Notes: generated by a model not told the origin, from the sequence alone. A DNA stretch of 64,000 nucleotides from Trypanosoma brucei gambiense DAL972 (GCF_000210295.1 NC_026735.1:445749-509748), one strand, 5' to 3'; positions 10,016 to 20,530 are shown, counted from the first letter of the stretch. Numbers and translations: made by a program.

Positions 10016-11425
10016 TCAGTTTAGTTTCTCATAAGTTTTGCGAACGGTTTCTTCCAAGGACTCATGTGATGGCATCTTCGTCGTGTCGCCATACACAGTG
10101 AATGTGAGTGGCTTTTTTATCATATCAGCGCAAACACGTTTCAAGTCATCCAATGTTATGTTGCGTGTTCCTTCCATTGTTTCCGTGGCTGTTATTATGT
10201 GATTGTGCACAACCAAGTTGAAACCCATATCAGAGAGGAGTTGTTCTCTCCCCTCACCTAGCAATATGAGCTGCGAGCGGAGTTGATTCTTCGCCATTTC
10301 TAAATGCGTGGGACTAACCCGTTGGCAAATAGACGCCGCTTGATATATCATTACGTTAAGAAGCGATACAACGGCCTGATGGGGGGCAGTACCATAAAGC
10401 CCAAACAATCCGCCGTCACTATACCACGCAGTGATGCATTCTAGCCCATGTAAGAAACCTTCCCTATTAAGCACCTCACGGAACAACTTTGTCTGCATCC
10501 CTTTACCAGGACCACCGGAGCTAAACGATGTGCCCCCGCCAAGAAGTGTTTGAATCACACTTATGTTGTAATAATCCGGGTGGTTGATTGGTACGCCCTG
10601 AAAGAAGAGAGCCACATGACTCAAACTCTTCTCTTGAAACTTATTCACGCTTTCTGGAGCCTCCGTGCGGTGGACCAAACGACTGCCACCCGTATAGGGG
10701 TAGTAACCGGGTTGCAGCTGCGGCATTGCCTGCACCGCTACGTCTGCATTGTTGAACCGCAACAACTTCTCCACCTCTTCAGCAAACGACTTGTGATCGG
10801 CCACTCCCGTCGCGGCTAGTACGGTACGCTCTGGACGTGTGCAGGCGCTGTGGAACGCCGTAAATTTCTCCAACGTAAGTTTGTCGAGTTCTTCCTTTTT
10901 TGGATTGAGGGAATGTCCCAGACCTTTACCGTTCCATCCCGCTTCATGGACAAGCTCAAAACATACACTGGTAGCGTCACGATCGTATAACAATGTTCGC
11001 TCGTGTGTTTTCTCCTTTGCAACGCGAAACTCCTCCTCATTTCGCGTGGGGTGGAGGCACATGGCGTTAAGAAGCTCCAACCCATCACGCTGGTGGTATC
11101 GCGGCAGCATGAGAATAACGGAGAGAGCTTCTTTATTATTCGTCACCTTAAAAGCGTTACCGAGGCCACTCAATGCTTGGCTGATCTCACGGCTAGTATA
11201 AATTTGATTATCACGTAGCGGAAGGGCTTCAAACACCGCAGCAGCACCAGCGTTGTCAGGACTTTCAAACTTGGCACCATTCAGCATAAAGAGTCCCATA
11301 CCCGTGACTCCATTACCATCATCGCATGTGAGCACACGCAAACCATTGGTGAGTGTTGAAAGTGAATAATTGTCTTTTATGACTGTTTTGGCTATGCCTA
11401 AACGTGGAATACAATGACGCAGCAT
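10016..11425 (-). CDS. Mitochondrial processing peptidase alpha subunit
   Basis: A 469-residue member of the M16 (pitrilysin) family. The glycine-rich loop GGGTSFSSGGPGKGM near residues 290-305 is the hallmark of alpha-MPP, where it helps select presequence substrates. The zinc motif HxxEH of the catalytic beta subunit is absent, as expected for alpha. The N-terminus MLRHCIPRLGIAKTVIK is basic and free of acidic residues, consistent with matrix import. Together with beta-MPP it would remove targeting peptides from imported proteins. The alternative, a bc1 core protein 2, is less likely because the alpha-type glycine loop is intact. The start is the only sensible ATG, at 11425. Confidence 0.85.
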   Translation of the reverse strand: MLRHCIPRLGIAKTVIKDNYSLSTLTNGLRVLTCDDGNGVTGMGLFMLNGAKFESPDNAGAAAVFEALPLRDNQIYTSREISQALSGLGNAFKVTNNKEALSVILMLPRYHQRDGLELLNAMCLHPTRNEEEFRVAKEKTHERTLLYDRDATSVCFELVHEAGWNGKGLGHSLNPKKEELDKLTLEKFTAFHSACTRPERTVLAATGVADHKSFAEEVEKLLRFNNADVAVQAMPQLQPGYYPYTGGSRLVHRTEAPESVNKFQEKSLSHVALFFQGVPINHPDYYNISVIQTLLGGGTSFSSGGPGKGMQTKLFREVLNREGFLHGLECITAWYSDGGLFGLYGTAPHQAVVSLLNVMIYQAASICQRVSPTHLEMAKNQLRSQLILLGEGREQLLSDMGFNLVVHNHIITATETMEGTRNITLDDLKRVCADMIKKPLTFTVYGDTTKMPSHESLEETVRKTYEKLN

Positions 11426-12292
11426 ATTCAGCTTTCTATTGGCTACTTCGGCTTATCACAACCTCCTACGCTAAACGTTGATGAAAATTTTCACCTTGCC
11501 GCTTTTTTTTTTTTTAAAGAAGATACGTTATATCCACCTTTTTTTTTTCGTTGTTTCCCCTCCACCTTTTATATATTTCCCTGTGCTACTTGAGTGAAGA
11601 ACAAGACACAGAAATCGTTACTTCGTTTCCTTCTGCACCTCGGACAAGACTACTGATAATACAGAACAATTTAATCAGGTTGTTTTTTTTTTTGTGGCAA
11701 GCCGATACAACAGTGCGTATCGGCAACCAAATGAATCAAAACCGCCATGAATTTCATCCAAACAAGGAAACAACCAAACAAAAAAAAAAGAGAGAACAAC
11801 CAACAGAACGAAATAGTGTGGTCATACAATAGCGAAGTGAAGAGTAAGAAGATCAATATTGGTATATTCACGCATCCAGCCAAGTACATATACCTATGGA
11901 GATATTCGCATAATTAAATGTGTTCACGCGGACCGAATCCTCCCTTTCCTAAACTTCTTTCTAAAAAAAAAAGATAATGTCAATTAACGGAACTCATAAT
12001 AACAACGACAAATCAGTGAGAGGAGAAAACAAAGTAATTTTAAAAAATATATAGAAAAAAACATTTGAATGTAATAGAGCGCTACCACAATACAGTACAC
12101 AGACACCAACAAACGCAGTGCACGCGGATACACGCACGCGATTTAGTGACTCTTCACCTTCGATCCTATTTCACTTATACCTCCCAACTCCTCCCCCTTC
12201 TTTTAAAAAATTTCGTTCCTCGCGTCTCTTCTTCTTTTACCCTCATTCCTTCTTTTCTCTCCCCTTCTCTGCACATAACACTGTCAAATCAC
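11426..12292. other. Spacer between MPP alpha and the fatty-acid enzyme gene
   Basis: Homopolymer-rich DNA (T runs at 11502-11515 and 11540-11549, A runs near 11779-11788) with no convincing gene on either strand. Confidence 0.6.
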
Positions 12293-14704
12293 TTACGGCC
12301 ACGTGGAACGAAATGTCTGTTGAGATGACGCCATTTGACGCAGTTCCTCGCAAGGGAGTGGAAACAAGGCATCACCAAAGGTTTTGTTGTAAATTCGCAT
12401 GCGATGCACAACATTCGGAAGACCGAATTTGTCCGCGTAATAACACAGTCCACCCCTCCAAGCAGGGAAACCGTGTCCAAAAGTTGTCGCGATATCAATG
12501 GCAGATGAACTACTAACCGCCTCCTCACGCAAAAGCATGGCTGCCTCATTCACAGCGGCAAAGAGAATGCGTTCAATCATCTCTTTCCGACTTATATCAC
12601 GGCGCATTATCTTTTTCTCACGACACACATCGAGAATCAATAACTCAACATCACGATCCTGATAAGGCCGACGCATAAGCGAGGCTCCTCCTTTGGACCA
12701 AACCCCATACGTGTTCTTCGTGCTATTTGATGCTGAGCCAATCAACCGCTGCCGCCATGCAGCCAAAGACGAAAACAAATCCCCTTCCTCATATGTGTAC
12801 CAACCCCGCCCTGTCTTTTGTCCAAAATGGCCCATCTCCACCAACCGGCGGTGAATGGTGAAAACATCAGCGGGTGGACAGGGAGAGCGAACACCGCTAC
12901 ATCCCTCTCGAACCTTAAGAGAGTTAAGTATCTGGGACACTACTTGAAGTCCTGCAAGATCCTCCATCGCAAATATGCCTAACCGGAAACCGAAATGCCT
13001 CATCGCGCGGTCGATATCAACAGGAAATGCACCTTGCTCTAACATGGAGAGCGCCTGATAAAGAATCGCAAAGAATATTCGAGAAATAATACTGAAGCCA
13101 ACGTCCCTGGTAAGGATCGTCGCTTTGTGAAATAATCTTCCAACATGAATGGCCCGCTGTAGTGTTGTGTGATCTGTTCGGTACCCCCGTGTAACTTCAA
13201 GGAACGGTACATTATGCACAGGGGGAGCAAAGTACATTCCAACAACCTTTTCTGGCCTTCGTGAAACCTTCACGAACTCCCTGAGTTCGAGCGAGGAACA
13301 ACAAGTTGCCAACACACAATGGGGGGGACACAAATCAGTCAACATGGTGAACACCTGCCGTTTAGTGTCCAAATCACCAACAATACACTCCGCCATGACA
13401 TCTACATCTTGAAGCACTGTCTGAAGGTCGTCATGATACGGCAAAACTTTCAAATTATTAAGGTACATATTTACACAATCCGCGCTAATATTGTAACCCA
13501 AGGGATCGTTCGGTAGTTCTGACTTTATGACATGAAGCGCATATTCGCACTCATTATCGTCTTCACCCAAGAGTACCACCTGCGAACCAGCACGCAGTGC
13601 CATAATGACGATGCCAATGCCAACAACACCGCACCCGACAACAGCCAACTTGCGGAGCCGCTGCTGCTGTAGTCCCGTTCCAGCTCTCACTGGCAGTGTT
13701 GGGAGTGTGTCACTAAGCACAGTGTAGGATGAGCGGAGTAAATGCTGCATTGCATGTGCCTCAGGTGAATGTAGTGTTTGCTTAAATATTCTCGTCTCCT
13801 CTGCAAGACCTTCCTTAAAGGATGCAGAGTTGGTGGCCGCCCGGATTGCCTGCAGGCACTGTAGCGGGGCGCTAACCTCTTTGGGGGCCTTCTTCGTTAT
13901 CTCACTTCCCACGCGCCGGAATAAAATAGAATTGTAGAGCATAATGCCCAGCTTCCTCGTATCACAAGAAATGCGTCGCGGTTTGGTCCACCGCGCGGAC
14001 AACTGCAGGGCTGCCTCGATGGCACTTTCCAAATTTCCATTCGGATCGGTACAACAGAACGGCCCCTGTGCACTTACTCCATTCACATCTTGATCTCGCC
14101 TCTCTTCATGGGGTGATGACGTGAGATGATCAATAAGACCCAGACGCAATGCCTCCTTTGCACTCACCTTCCTTCCAGTGCTGATAATGTCGAGAGCTGC
14201 ACGCACACCAATCAGCCGCGGCAGTCGCTGCGTCGCTCCACCACACGGCACAATACCCAACTTAACCTCCGGCATACAAAACACGGAAGTGGGGGAAGCA
14301 ACCCTATAGTGGGCTGCGAGTGCCAACTCCAAGCCGCCTGAATATGTGATCCCGCTTGTTGCCGCAATAACTACCTTTCCACTTTGTTCTATTCTGGTAG
14401 TAAGTGACGGCAAGCTGGGGATCCTTACCCCGTTTTCTTTGGTGGTGTCAACCAAGGAGGCAGCAAAATCATTAATATCGATACCACAAGAAAATGCTCC
14501 ACCCTCACCGGCGATTATAATACACTTCACAGAGCTATCATTATCGGCCTCGTTGAAAAAGTGTAGAAGCGCGGCCCGCATGTCTACCGTTAGCGCGTTC
14601 AGCAGCTCATGGTGCAATATGAGAACCACCGCATCACCACGGCGCTGCAGATGGCAAAAGCGACGGAAACCAACGTGGCTTGATATGGTTTCCAAGCGAC
14701 GCAT
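12293..14704 (-). CDS. Enoyl-CoA hydratase / 3-hydroxyacyl-CoA dehydrogenase (trifunctional enzyme alpha-like)
   Basis: An 803-residue bifunctional beta-oxidation enzyme. The N-terminal half is a crotonase fold: GEGGAFSCGIDIND, then GGLELALAAHYR with catalytic Glu126, then CMPEVKLGIVP with Glu146, at the 20-residue spacing seen in MFE1. The second half is the dehydrogenase: NAD motif GCGVVGIGI, then VVGMYFAPPVHNVPFLEV, then two C-terminal 3HCDH segments (GFRLGIFAMEDLAGL; FGHGFPAWRGGL). In this family the motif reads G(M/L)HFF and that His is catalytic; here codon 13232-13234 is TAC, giving Tyr491, while the partner Glu503 is kept. The N-terminus MRRLETISSHV fits a PTS2 (R-L-x5-H) apart from Val at the last position, suggesting glycosomal import, although a mitochondrial presequence is an alternative. 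The ATG at 14704 is chosen; upstream codons begin with TTG. Confidence 0.88.
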   Translation of the reverse strand: MRRLETISSHVGFRRFCHLQRRGDAVVLILHHELLNALTVDMRAALLHFFNEADNDSSVKCIIIAGEGGAFSCGIDINDFAASLVDTTKENGVRIPSLPSLTTRIEQSGKVVIAATSGITYSGGLELALAAHYRVASPTSVFCMPEVKLGIVPCGGATQRLPRLIGVRAALDIISTGRKVSAKEALRLGLIDHLTSSPHEERRDQDVNGVSAQGPFCCTDPNGNLESAIEAALQLSARWTKPRRISCDTRKLGIMLYNSILFRRVGSEITKKAPKEVSAPLQCLQAIRAATNSASFKEGLAEETRIFKQTLHSPEAHAMQHLLRSSYTVLSDTLPTLPVRAGTGLQQQRLRKLAVVGCGVVGIGIVIMALRAGSQVVLLGEDDNECEYALHVIKSELPNDPLGYNISADCVNMYLNNLKVLPYHDDLQTVLQDVDVMAECIVGDLDTKRQVFTMLTDLCPPHCVLATCCSSLELREFVKVSRRPEKVVGMYFAPPVHNVPFLEVTRGYRTDHTTLQRAIHVGRLFHKATILTRDVGFSIISRIFFAILYQALSMLEQGAFPVDIDRAMRHFGFRLGIFAMEDLAGLQVVSQILNSLKVREGCSGVRSPCPPADVFTIHRRLVEMGHFGQKTGRGWYTYEEGDLFSSLAAWRQRLIGSASNSTKNTYGVWSKGGASLMRRPYQDRDVELLILDVCREKKIMRRDISRKEMIERILFAAVNEAAMLLREEAVSSSSAIDIATTFGHGFPAWRGGLCYYADKFGLPNVVHRMRIYNKTFGDALFPLPCEELRQMASSQQTFRSTWP

Positions 14705-16048
14705 CTCGTAGCTGTGTATCTTTGCTCTTAACAAATAAATGGCAGGAACAGCCAGAAGCGGTGGTCAAAAAATGAGCCGCTACACCCCTCGTGACACACA
14801 CACACAAAAAAAAAGACAGGTGAACATGAAAACCAAATAAAGCACATGTAATCAACCGAAAACAGTACACTACAGAGTCTGACGTATCAACGAACTCGGC
14901 TTACATTACCAAAAGGAAGAAAAGTACAATGATGTTATGGAATCATTGTGTGGAAGGGTGGCCGCACACACGCGCGAACAAAAAGTTAAATTTCTACCGC
15001 CAATCAACCTCCGATCCCACAGATTTCCGCCCTTCACGTTGCGTCCTTTAAATCCATTGTTTCTCACTAACAACGCGTCATCGTACCTGCGAGCGATAAA
15101 AAAATGTGTAAAATGTCCCCGCCAACTCAAGTCATGATGATGCGTCCACATCATTGATTACTTCTCCACACAATTTTATAATATATCTTCCATTCATTAA
15201 AGGAATTAAAACTGTCACCGTTTCGATCTCAACACAGAAGTTCCTCGCCCTTCTACCTCCATTACTACCTCCCCATCACAAAGCCACTGCATTTTTCATC
15301 ATCTCACTATAATACCCTCTTGTCACGCATTTTCACCACTACTGCACCGTCCGAATTCCCTTCGTATTAAACTCACCGGTACCAGACAGATGGTTGAGAA
15401 AATAATAATAACAACAAAAGTTAGGTAACAAAACGACCGAAGAGATGACACTATTTGGGTAAGTCGGTCGGTGAAGGGAGACGGAACTTCCAACAGCGCG
15501 TGACGGAGAGAAATAGGTTGAACTGGAAGATTTAGGAGAGCTTTTTCTTGCATCCAACTCTATTTCTGTAAATATGTATATGTTATCGCAGGTGCGTGCA
15601 CCTCAGTGGTAACAGGTTCAGAAAAATGACTGGCTAATATTAATGAACATTAGCACACCAACGTACAACACCAGTAACAACAATTAAACAAACAAAGGGA
15701 GGTTAGTAGCGAAACTTCACCCACACCGTTTCCAAGGGACATCAACAGACTTAGATGGACTTGCAAAGAATTGAAATGATGAACACTATGTCTCCTGCAC
15801 AGCTCCTTCCACCTGAAACCCCAGTAATATATTGAGGAGTCGAAAGTGGCGGGGATGGTTGGAGAATGGTGCTTCTCACCTATTCCTTCCCGCTTTCTTT
15901 CCTTTTTAGCCTCCACGGTTACTATCACTTTGTACTTCCCGTGTTGCATCATACCGGTGGCACAAACAAGGGAGGAAGGAGAAAATAGCTCCAGGAGTAC
16001 CAATCCCGTATCTGAAAATCAAACGCAACTTATCCCCTTCAGACATTG
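14705..16048. other. 1.3-kb spacer with two weak small open frames
   Basis: It lies between the fatty-acid enzyme and the 729-residue protein. Two ATG-started minus frames, 14906-15154 (82 aa) and 15323-15553 (76 aa, one hydrophobic stretch), cannot be separated from chance, and no strong pyrimidine tract precedes either. No RNA gene is recognised. Confidence 0.5.
14779..14820 (-). promoter_or_regulatory. Predicted trans-splice acceptor region for the fatty-acid enzyme gene
   Basis: On the minus strand a pyrimidine tract (CTGTC followed by T9, then a GT repeat) is followed by AG dinucleotides at 14788-14789 and 14780-14781. This would leave a 5' UTR of about 75-85 nt before ATG 14704. Inference from the general trypanosome rule of first AG after a polypyrimidine tract. 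Confidence 0.45.
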
Positions 16049-18238
16049 TTAAAAGCGTTTCATTTGTCCATGACCTTGACAAACACGCCAGTCCCAAGGA
16101 CAGTCGTTCATCAACCCTGGATACAACAGCCCAACTTTTTCCATCTTAACTAAGTCAAATCTCCTCCTCACCTTCTTACCAGGCACATCGTCCTTCAATT
16201 TGTTACCTCCCTGAGGGGAAATACCTGCCGTTGGGGAGTTGACTCCATTTTCGCTTGCATTAGTCTCAGGAGGCAACAAATACGTATCCAACAGTACCTT
16301 CAGTGCTCGACAACCGCTCACCTGAGACATCATTTCTTCCGCGGCATCTAGTTCCAGTAGCTCCGACAAGGCAGCAATTTGTGCGAATAACACTTGTGCA
16401 AACGGGTTGATAGAGGTGGGTGATGCTAAGCATGAAGGTGATGTCGCTGACGGCAGCACAACGCGTTGCCTCTCAAGCTGAAGCAATAAGCATTTGTGAA
16501 GTTGCTTGCGTATATCCTCAACATTATGTATGTGTTCCCGCATAAAGCGAAACAGTGGATAAACATGCAAGGCCGCCCGTGTGCGTTGTGCTTTGGGGAC
16601 CAGCAGGTGACCAACCGTCGGTGGCGCCATGCGGACACGCGTTGATCCTGCAGGCCTGGTCGAGCAGCCTGCGTTCGGTTGAACTGGTTGATATCCCTTT
16701 GTAACAAGCACAATGAACTTACGATACATATCTGTTGCCTCTTCTGTCCCGCCAAGGAGCGCCAGGCTGGGAGCTAAATATATCAGGCATCTCGGGCTCT
16801 CCACCATCAGAACAGAATTAAGGTGAAAAGTCAACAGCTCACGCCACCAGTCGGCACTCCCACACACACCTACTGACCGTTGGCGTATGAGGTCTTCCGC
16901 TAGTCGATGAAAGACAAGATCCGTGCAACTCCGAAGAATATCAAGATAAACCGTTTCCGAAGGACGTATTTCCGACTGTGAAAAGGAGGGAAGCGTGGAA
17001 GAGCCATTTGGGTCCGCACCCCACCCTTGTGTCGGATTTTTATGCTGACCCGCAACCGCTCGCGCTTCGTCGTCATGAGCTTGCAAAGAAAGCTCGAGGT
17101 CCAAGAGCCACTGCAGCACAAACTGAATGAGTTCATTGCGGTACAATAGCATCCTGTTATTCTGCACAAACGTATCGGTAAGACGGGCGACACCGGAGGT
17201 ACGACCACTAATCGATCCACCAAGCGCATCATCTGTACCGGAACGCATGCTTTGGCTGGCATCGCTAAGATCTGCATCGCTACTTGACAAAAACGGAGCC
17301 TTCAGTCCAGTAGAATGTCGTTGCTGTTGAGGATGGTACGCGCTCGGAGAGGCAAAACTCCCAGCATCTGCACTACTCCCATCAGAGCGACACAGAGATG
17401 CATCCCGAGAGGAAGTTTGCTGTGTGTCATACCCGCATCCACCAAGTTTACTTTCTTCCTTGCATCGAGCACTACCATTCGCACTATGCCCAAGCATGCT
17501 GATCTCTCCACCGCTAAACGGAGAGGCTAGGGGTATATGCGCCTCCAGTGCGAGGTGAAGGAAGAGGGCGATAGAAATCGTGTGATGCCTCTTCTCTCCC
17601 CACCTCCACCGAGGCACAAGAAAGCGCACACACGTATTCAATACATCCAAAACCACAGTGCCATCATAATTGACCGCCACAGCGTTTATGAGACGCATGA
17701 TGGTATCTGCTGGAACCATGCGCTGCGCACCATCCGCCACAGGCGAGCGAATACGGAAAGGTTTCATTGCAACCTCTAACACACCACGAACAGCTTGCAC
17801 GGATTGTTCCATCAGCAGCAAACAAACGCGTTCGAAGCCCACTTTAATTCGATCGTGCCAACGCGTGATCTTCCGCATGTCATGGCGGTACCCGTCTCGG
17901 CTGTACACCTCCAATCCCATAGTTTCCCGTGACTCGAACACCCTCCACCACGGTAGCGTATGAAGCACGCCAAGAACCAAAAGACGGAGTTCAGTGAGTG
18001 CCCCCTTTGAAAAGTTTTTGTTTTCGATGCATTCCTTCACCCAAACGTAAGCGTCGTCCAGCCACTCACATATTTCGCGGTCCTTTTGCTCAGCTAGCGA
18101 TGTACGTCGTAAGATATCGAAAAGGACCTGTTGTTGCGCAGCGAACTCATTCCTGTCTTCGCTACGCAACGAAGGGAATGATTCCCCCTTCTGCGCGGAA
18201 AGTGTAGGAGAGTTTGAAAATGAGCGCTCTCGCTTCAT
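16049..18238 (-). CDS. Unknown 729-residue protein
   Basis: I do not recognise a family. The N-terminal ~170 residues look like a helical domain rich in Trp/Leu (LTELRLLVLGVLHTLPWWRVF). A Ser-rich, probably disordered insert lies at about residues 240-345, followed by a second helical region containing YRNELIQFVLQWLLDLEL and MVESPRCLIYLAPSLALLGG. The C-terminus is basic (KKVRRRF), then ends with LLYPGLMNDCPWDWRVCQGHG. There is no signal peptide, transmembrane helix or catalytic motif that I can name. The ATG at 18238 is followed directly by a basic/Ser-rich start. Coding character is clear from length and absence of low-complexity bias outside the insert. Confidence 0.85.
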   Translation of the reverse strand: MKRERSFSNSPTLSAQKGESFPSLRSEDRNEFAAQQQVLFDILRRTSLAEQKDREICEWLDDAYVWVKECIENKNFSKGALTELRLLVLGVLHTLPWWRVFESRETMGLEVYSRDGYRHDMRKITRWHDRIKVGFERVCLLLMEQSVQAVRGVLEVAMKPFRIRSPVADGAQRMVPADTIMRLINAVAVNYDGTVVLDVLNTCVRFLVPRWRWGEKRHHTISIALFLHLALEAHIPLASPFSGGEISMLGHSANGSARCKEESKLGGCGYDTQQTSSRDASLCRSDGSSADAGSFASPSAYHPQQQRHSTGLKAPFLSSSDADLSDASQSMRSGTDDALGGSISGRTSGVARLTDTFVQNNRMLLYRNELIQFVLQWLLDLELSLQAHDDEARAVAGQHKNPTQGWGADPNGSSTLPSFSQSEIRPSETVYLDILRSCTDLVFHRLAEDLIRQRSVGVCGSADWWRELLTFHLNSVLMVESPRCLIYLAPSLALLGGTEEATDMYRKFIVLVTKGYQPVQPNAGCSTRPAGSTRVRMAPPTVGHLLVPKAQRTRAALHVYPLFRFMREHIHNVEDIRKQLHKCLLLQLERQRVVLPSATSPSCLASPTSINPFAQVLFAQIAALSELLELDAAEEMMSQVSGCRALKVLLDTYLLPPETNASENGVNSPTAGISPQGGNKLKDDVPGKKVRRRFDLVKMEKVGLLYPGLMNDCPWDWRVCQGHGQMKRF

Positions 18239-18969
18239 TACCTCACTCCCACGCCGTACGTGCCTACCTTTCGACTAATAGTTGAGCCGCAATGGGCACG
18301 CAAACACAAAATTAATAGACCAAAAACAATAATAACAATAGTTTATTGTACGAACGCCCGTTTGTTTGTGTGTTTCTGCTTTAGCTCCCCGTTGTGGTGC
18401 CTTCGGAATTACAAATGACGAAACGAGAACAGAAAACCTCACGGGAAAGATTAAATGCATAACAGGGATAAAAGACATGGCCACATGAACCGCACACAAT
18501 TTTTAAAAAGATATTAAGAGGTGAAATAAACAAGAATGATAGAAACAATTTTGAAATGAATAAAAAACTCACACGTTTTAGAGGGATGGTAGCTTGTCCA
18601 AGAGCGGCATTCCCATCCCATCTGAACTGCAAGTGAAGTTAAATAGAGCCAAATATCAGCAACAAACACGGCGGCACAACTCAAAAGAAAAAATAGGCAA
18701 ACAAAAAATCTACTGCCACAGCCCTGGTCCACAAAGAAATAGCAACAATAATAGTAGAAGACAAAAATCACAACAAACGTCAAACCACCCGGTGGATCTA
18801 CGTCAAACCTCTTCCTCCTCCCTTCACCACCACCTTGGGTAGTACAGCAACAATAAATGAAGAGTAAAAAAAAAAAGTTGTGTGACGAAATTTTCCTTGA
18901 CGTAAAAACAAAACAGAATGTCAACAGTTGAAACAAAACAAAGGATATTCACAAAAGGTAAAACAGCTG
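18239..18969. other. Spacer between the 729-residue protein and the OB-fold gene
   Basis: A-rich DNA; no gene is supported. A minus-strand open frame at 18514-18936 is Phe/Tyr/Val-rich and matches A-rich repeats rather than a protein. Confidence 0.6.
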
Positions 18970-19929
18970 TTATGATATATGTGACAAATGTTCTTCTGTG
19001 GCGGGGGTGGCGGTGGGTCGTTTTGTTTTTCCGTTGACCAAACGAAGATGAGTTTCCAGCGCACTCAAGAACCAATAATGAATTTCATTCACGTCATCAA
19101 TTCGGCGGACGGTTCCTCGGACACACGTCACACCGCTACAGGAATCGACGGGCAACGCCGTTCTTTTTCGGGTTTCAACATTATTTGATGTGGAGGAGAT
19201 GAAGTCCTGCATACCCTTCACCACACGACAGGCATCCTTTGAAATGTCCGCGAAGGTGAGGCGACCCACCACAAACACATAATCATTTTCCTGCACCTCG
19301 CAATTGCAATCGCATAATTCAGGCCTGTCGTGGAGATCGGAATCACCATAAAGCATTGCTTCTGCCGCTGAAGTTTCTGTTGTCCAGTCATCTTTTCGCA
19401 AAGAATGCGTTCCCTCCCCATGTGGAGCACATGCGCCATGTGCTGCATTTGTAACATCACATTCATTATTATGTTCTTTTAACTGCGAGTCGTATTGTAT
19501 CACAGCAATCATACCCGTATTATCTGATACCAACATCGCAGTATAATCTCTAGCTGCATGACTCTCAGCCGTTGTGACTCTCTCACATCTCACAACGCGG
19601 CCGCTGAAACATATCGCTTCGCACGGGCAACCGTCGATCATGACAGTCGACACACCAACACGTGGCGCGCGGAGCAGTTGTGATAAAAAAACCGGGCGTT
19701 GTGGCCGGTACTTGTGTGGTGCAGACATGTTTCCCGCTGAAATGCCGGTGTTATGGTGGTCGGCGCCATTACCGTTTTTCAACAAAGCTTCCCAATTCCC
19801 ATGAGAAGTGGCCATAAAGCAGGGGTCAGTTTTTATATGTGTGGACTGAGCGAAGCGAGTGGCATCACATTGACCAGTGGTGACCTTCTCATTAGGCATA
19901 TTGAGAAAATGAAAGGCCACAGACTTCAT
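18970..19929 (-). CDS. RPA2-like OB-fold protein (single-stranded DNA binding, putative)
   Basis: Predicted 319 residues from ATG 19929. The central part resembles the RPA32 OB fold: a first strand pair CEAICFSGRVVRCERV, then DYTAMLVSDNTGMIAVIQYDS, an acidic/His-rich insert, then DYVFVVGRLTF. It ends with a segment (RRIDDVNEIHYWFLSALETHLRLV) that parallels the RPA32 stretch after the OB barrel where it contacts the trimer core. There is no clear C-terminal winged helix. Two further ATGs lie upstream (frame open to 20118), but that extension is a hydrophobic, UTR-like run and contains a strong pyrimidine tract, so the downstream ATG is preferred. It could be a paralogue of RPA2, an Stn1-type or an RMI2-type subunit; the fold is inferred by eye. 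Confidence 0.6.
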   Translation of the reverse strand: MKSVAFHFLNMPNEKVTTGQCDATRFAQSTHIKTDPCFMATSHGNWEALLKNGNGADHHNTGISAGNMSAPHKYRPQRPVFLSQLLRAPRVGVSTVMIDGCPCEAICFSGRVVRCERVTTAESHAARDYTAMLVSDNTGMIAVIQYDSQLKEHNNECDVTNAAHGACAPHGEGTHSLRKDDWTTETSAAEAMLYGDSDLHDRPELCDCNCEVQENDYVFVVGRLTFADISKDACRVVKGMQDFISSTSNNVETRKRTALPVDSCSGVTCVRGTVRRIDDVNEIHYWFLSALETHLRLVNGKTKRPTATPATEEHLSHIS

Positions 19930-19952
19930 GATTATGTGTCTTTGTACTTGTA

Positions 19953-20022
19953 CTTGACATATCGGCATACAAACCGCGTTAATTGATACGGTGTATATCA
20001 AAAAAAAAAGAGAGAGAAGAAA
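19953..20022 (-). promoter_or_regulatory. Predicted trans-splice acceptor for the OB-fold gene
   Basis: The minus strand reads TTTCTTCTCTCTC then T10 (20000-20022), and the first AG after it is at 19953-19954. That predicts a 5' UTR of only about 23 nt before ATG 19929 and rules out upstream ATGs lying within or before the tract. Confidence 0.5.
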
Positions 20023-20470
20023 GTCGATGGGCACGTGATTTAGTACTTGTGGCATTAGCATATCTAACACCACCATATACTTGGTGAAAAAGTTAACATG
20101 TGCGAGGAGAACAAACAATGCATACGAAGGTTTCTCTCTTCAGGCACATAAGCACACTGATAAAGACTAACAGTGCATCAGTTGTATTGATAGCACCGGT
20201 GGCAGAGTACGTCTGACAAGTGGTGAGACGGAAGGAAGAAGAGGGGAAAGCTGCGTATCATCAAAATATATGAAATAAAGTGAACGGGCGCGGTCCACAA
20301 TTTGGCACGCAGTTCCGGGTATAATGAGTTAGCTCAAATGAGCAAGCACCCTTTGTTAGGAAGGTGACACATCAATAAAGGGGGGGGGAACAAGCGAAAG
20401 TGCAAATCGCCCTCTTACGTCCTCTTCGGATTATCTATCATTTCTATAGACCAAAAACAACAGCAACAAC

Positions 20471-20509
<39 letters not shown>

Positions 20510-20510
20510 T
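20471..20510. repeat. (AAT)13 microsatellite
   Basis: A perfect trinucleotide run just downstream of the stop codon of the 834-residue protein gene; likely variable between isolates. Confidence 0.95.
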
Positions 20511-20530
20511 ATCATTTATACCATCCTCCG

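Larger units (their letters stand above)
19930..20530. other. Spacer with (AAT)n microsatellite
   Basis: Contains the pyrimidine tract of the OB-fold gene, a run of nine G near 20382-20390 and an (AAT)n repeat at 20471-20510, which lies in the 3' flank of the gene ending at 20531. Confidence 0.7.

Noticed and set aside
14906..15154. 82-residue minus frame starting MMWTHHHD
   Set aside because: Plausible composition but no pyrimidine tract upstream; left out for lack of support.
15323..15553. 76-residue minus frame with a hydrophobic stretch
   Set aside because: An overlapping frame of similar length exists, no splice signal is seen, and composition does not decide between them.
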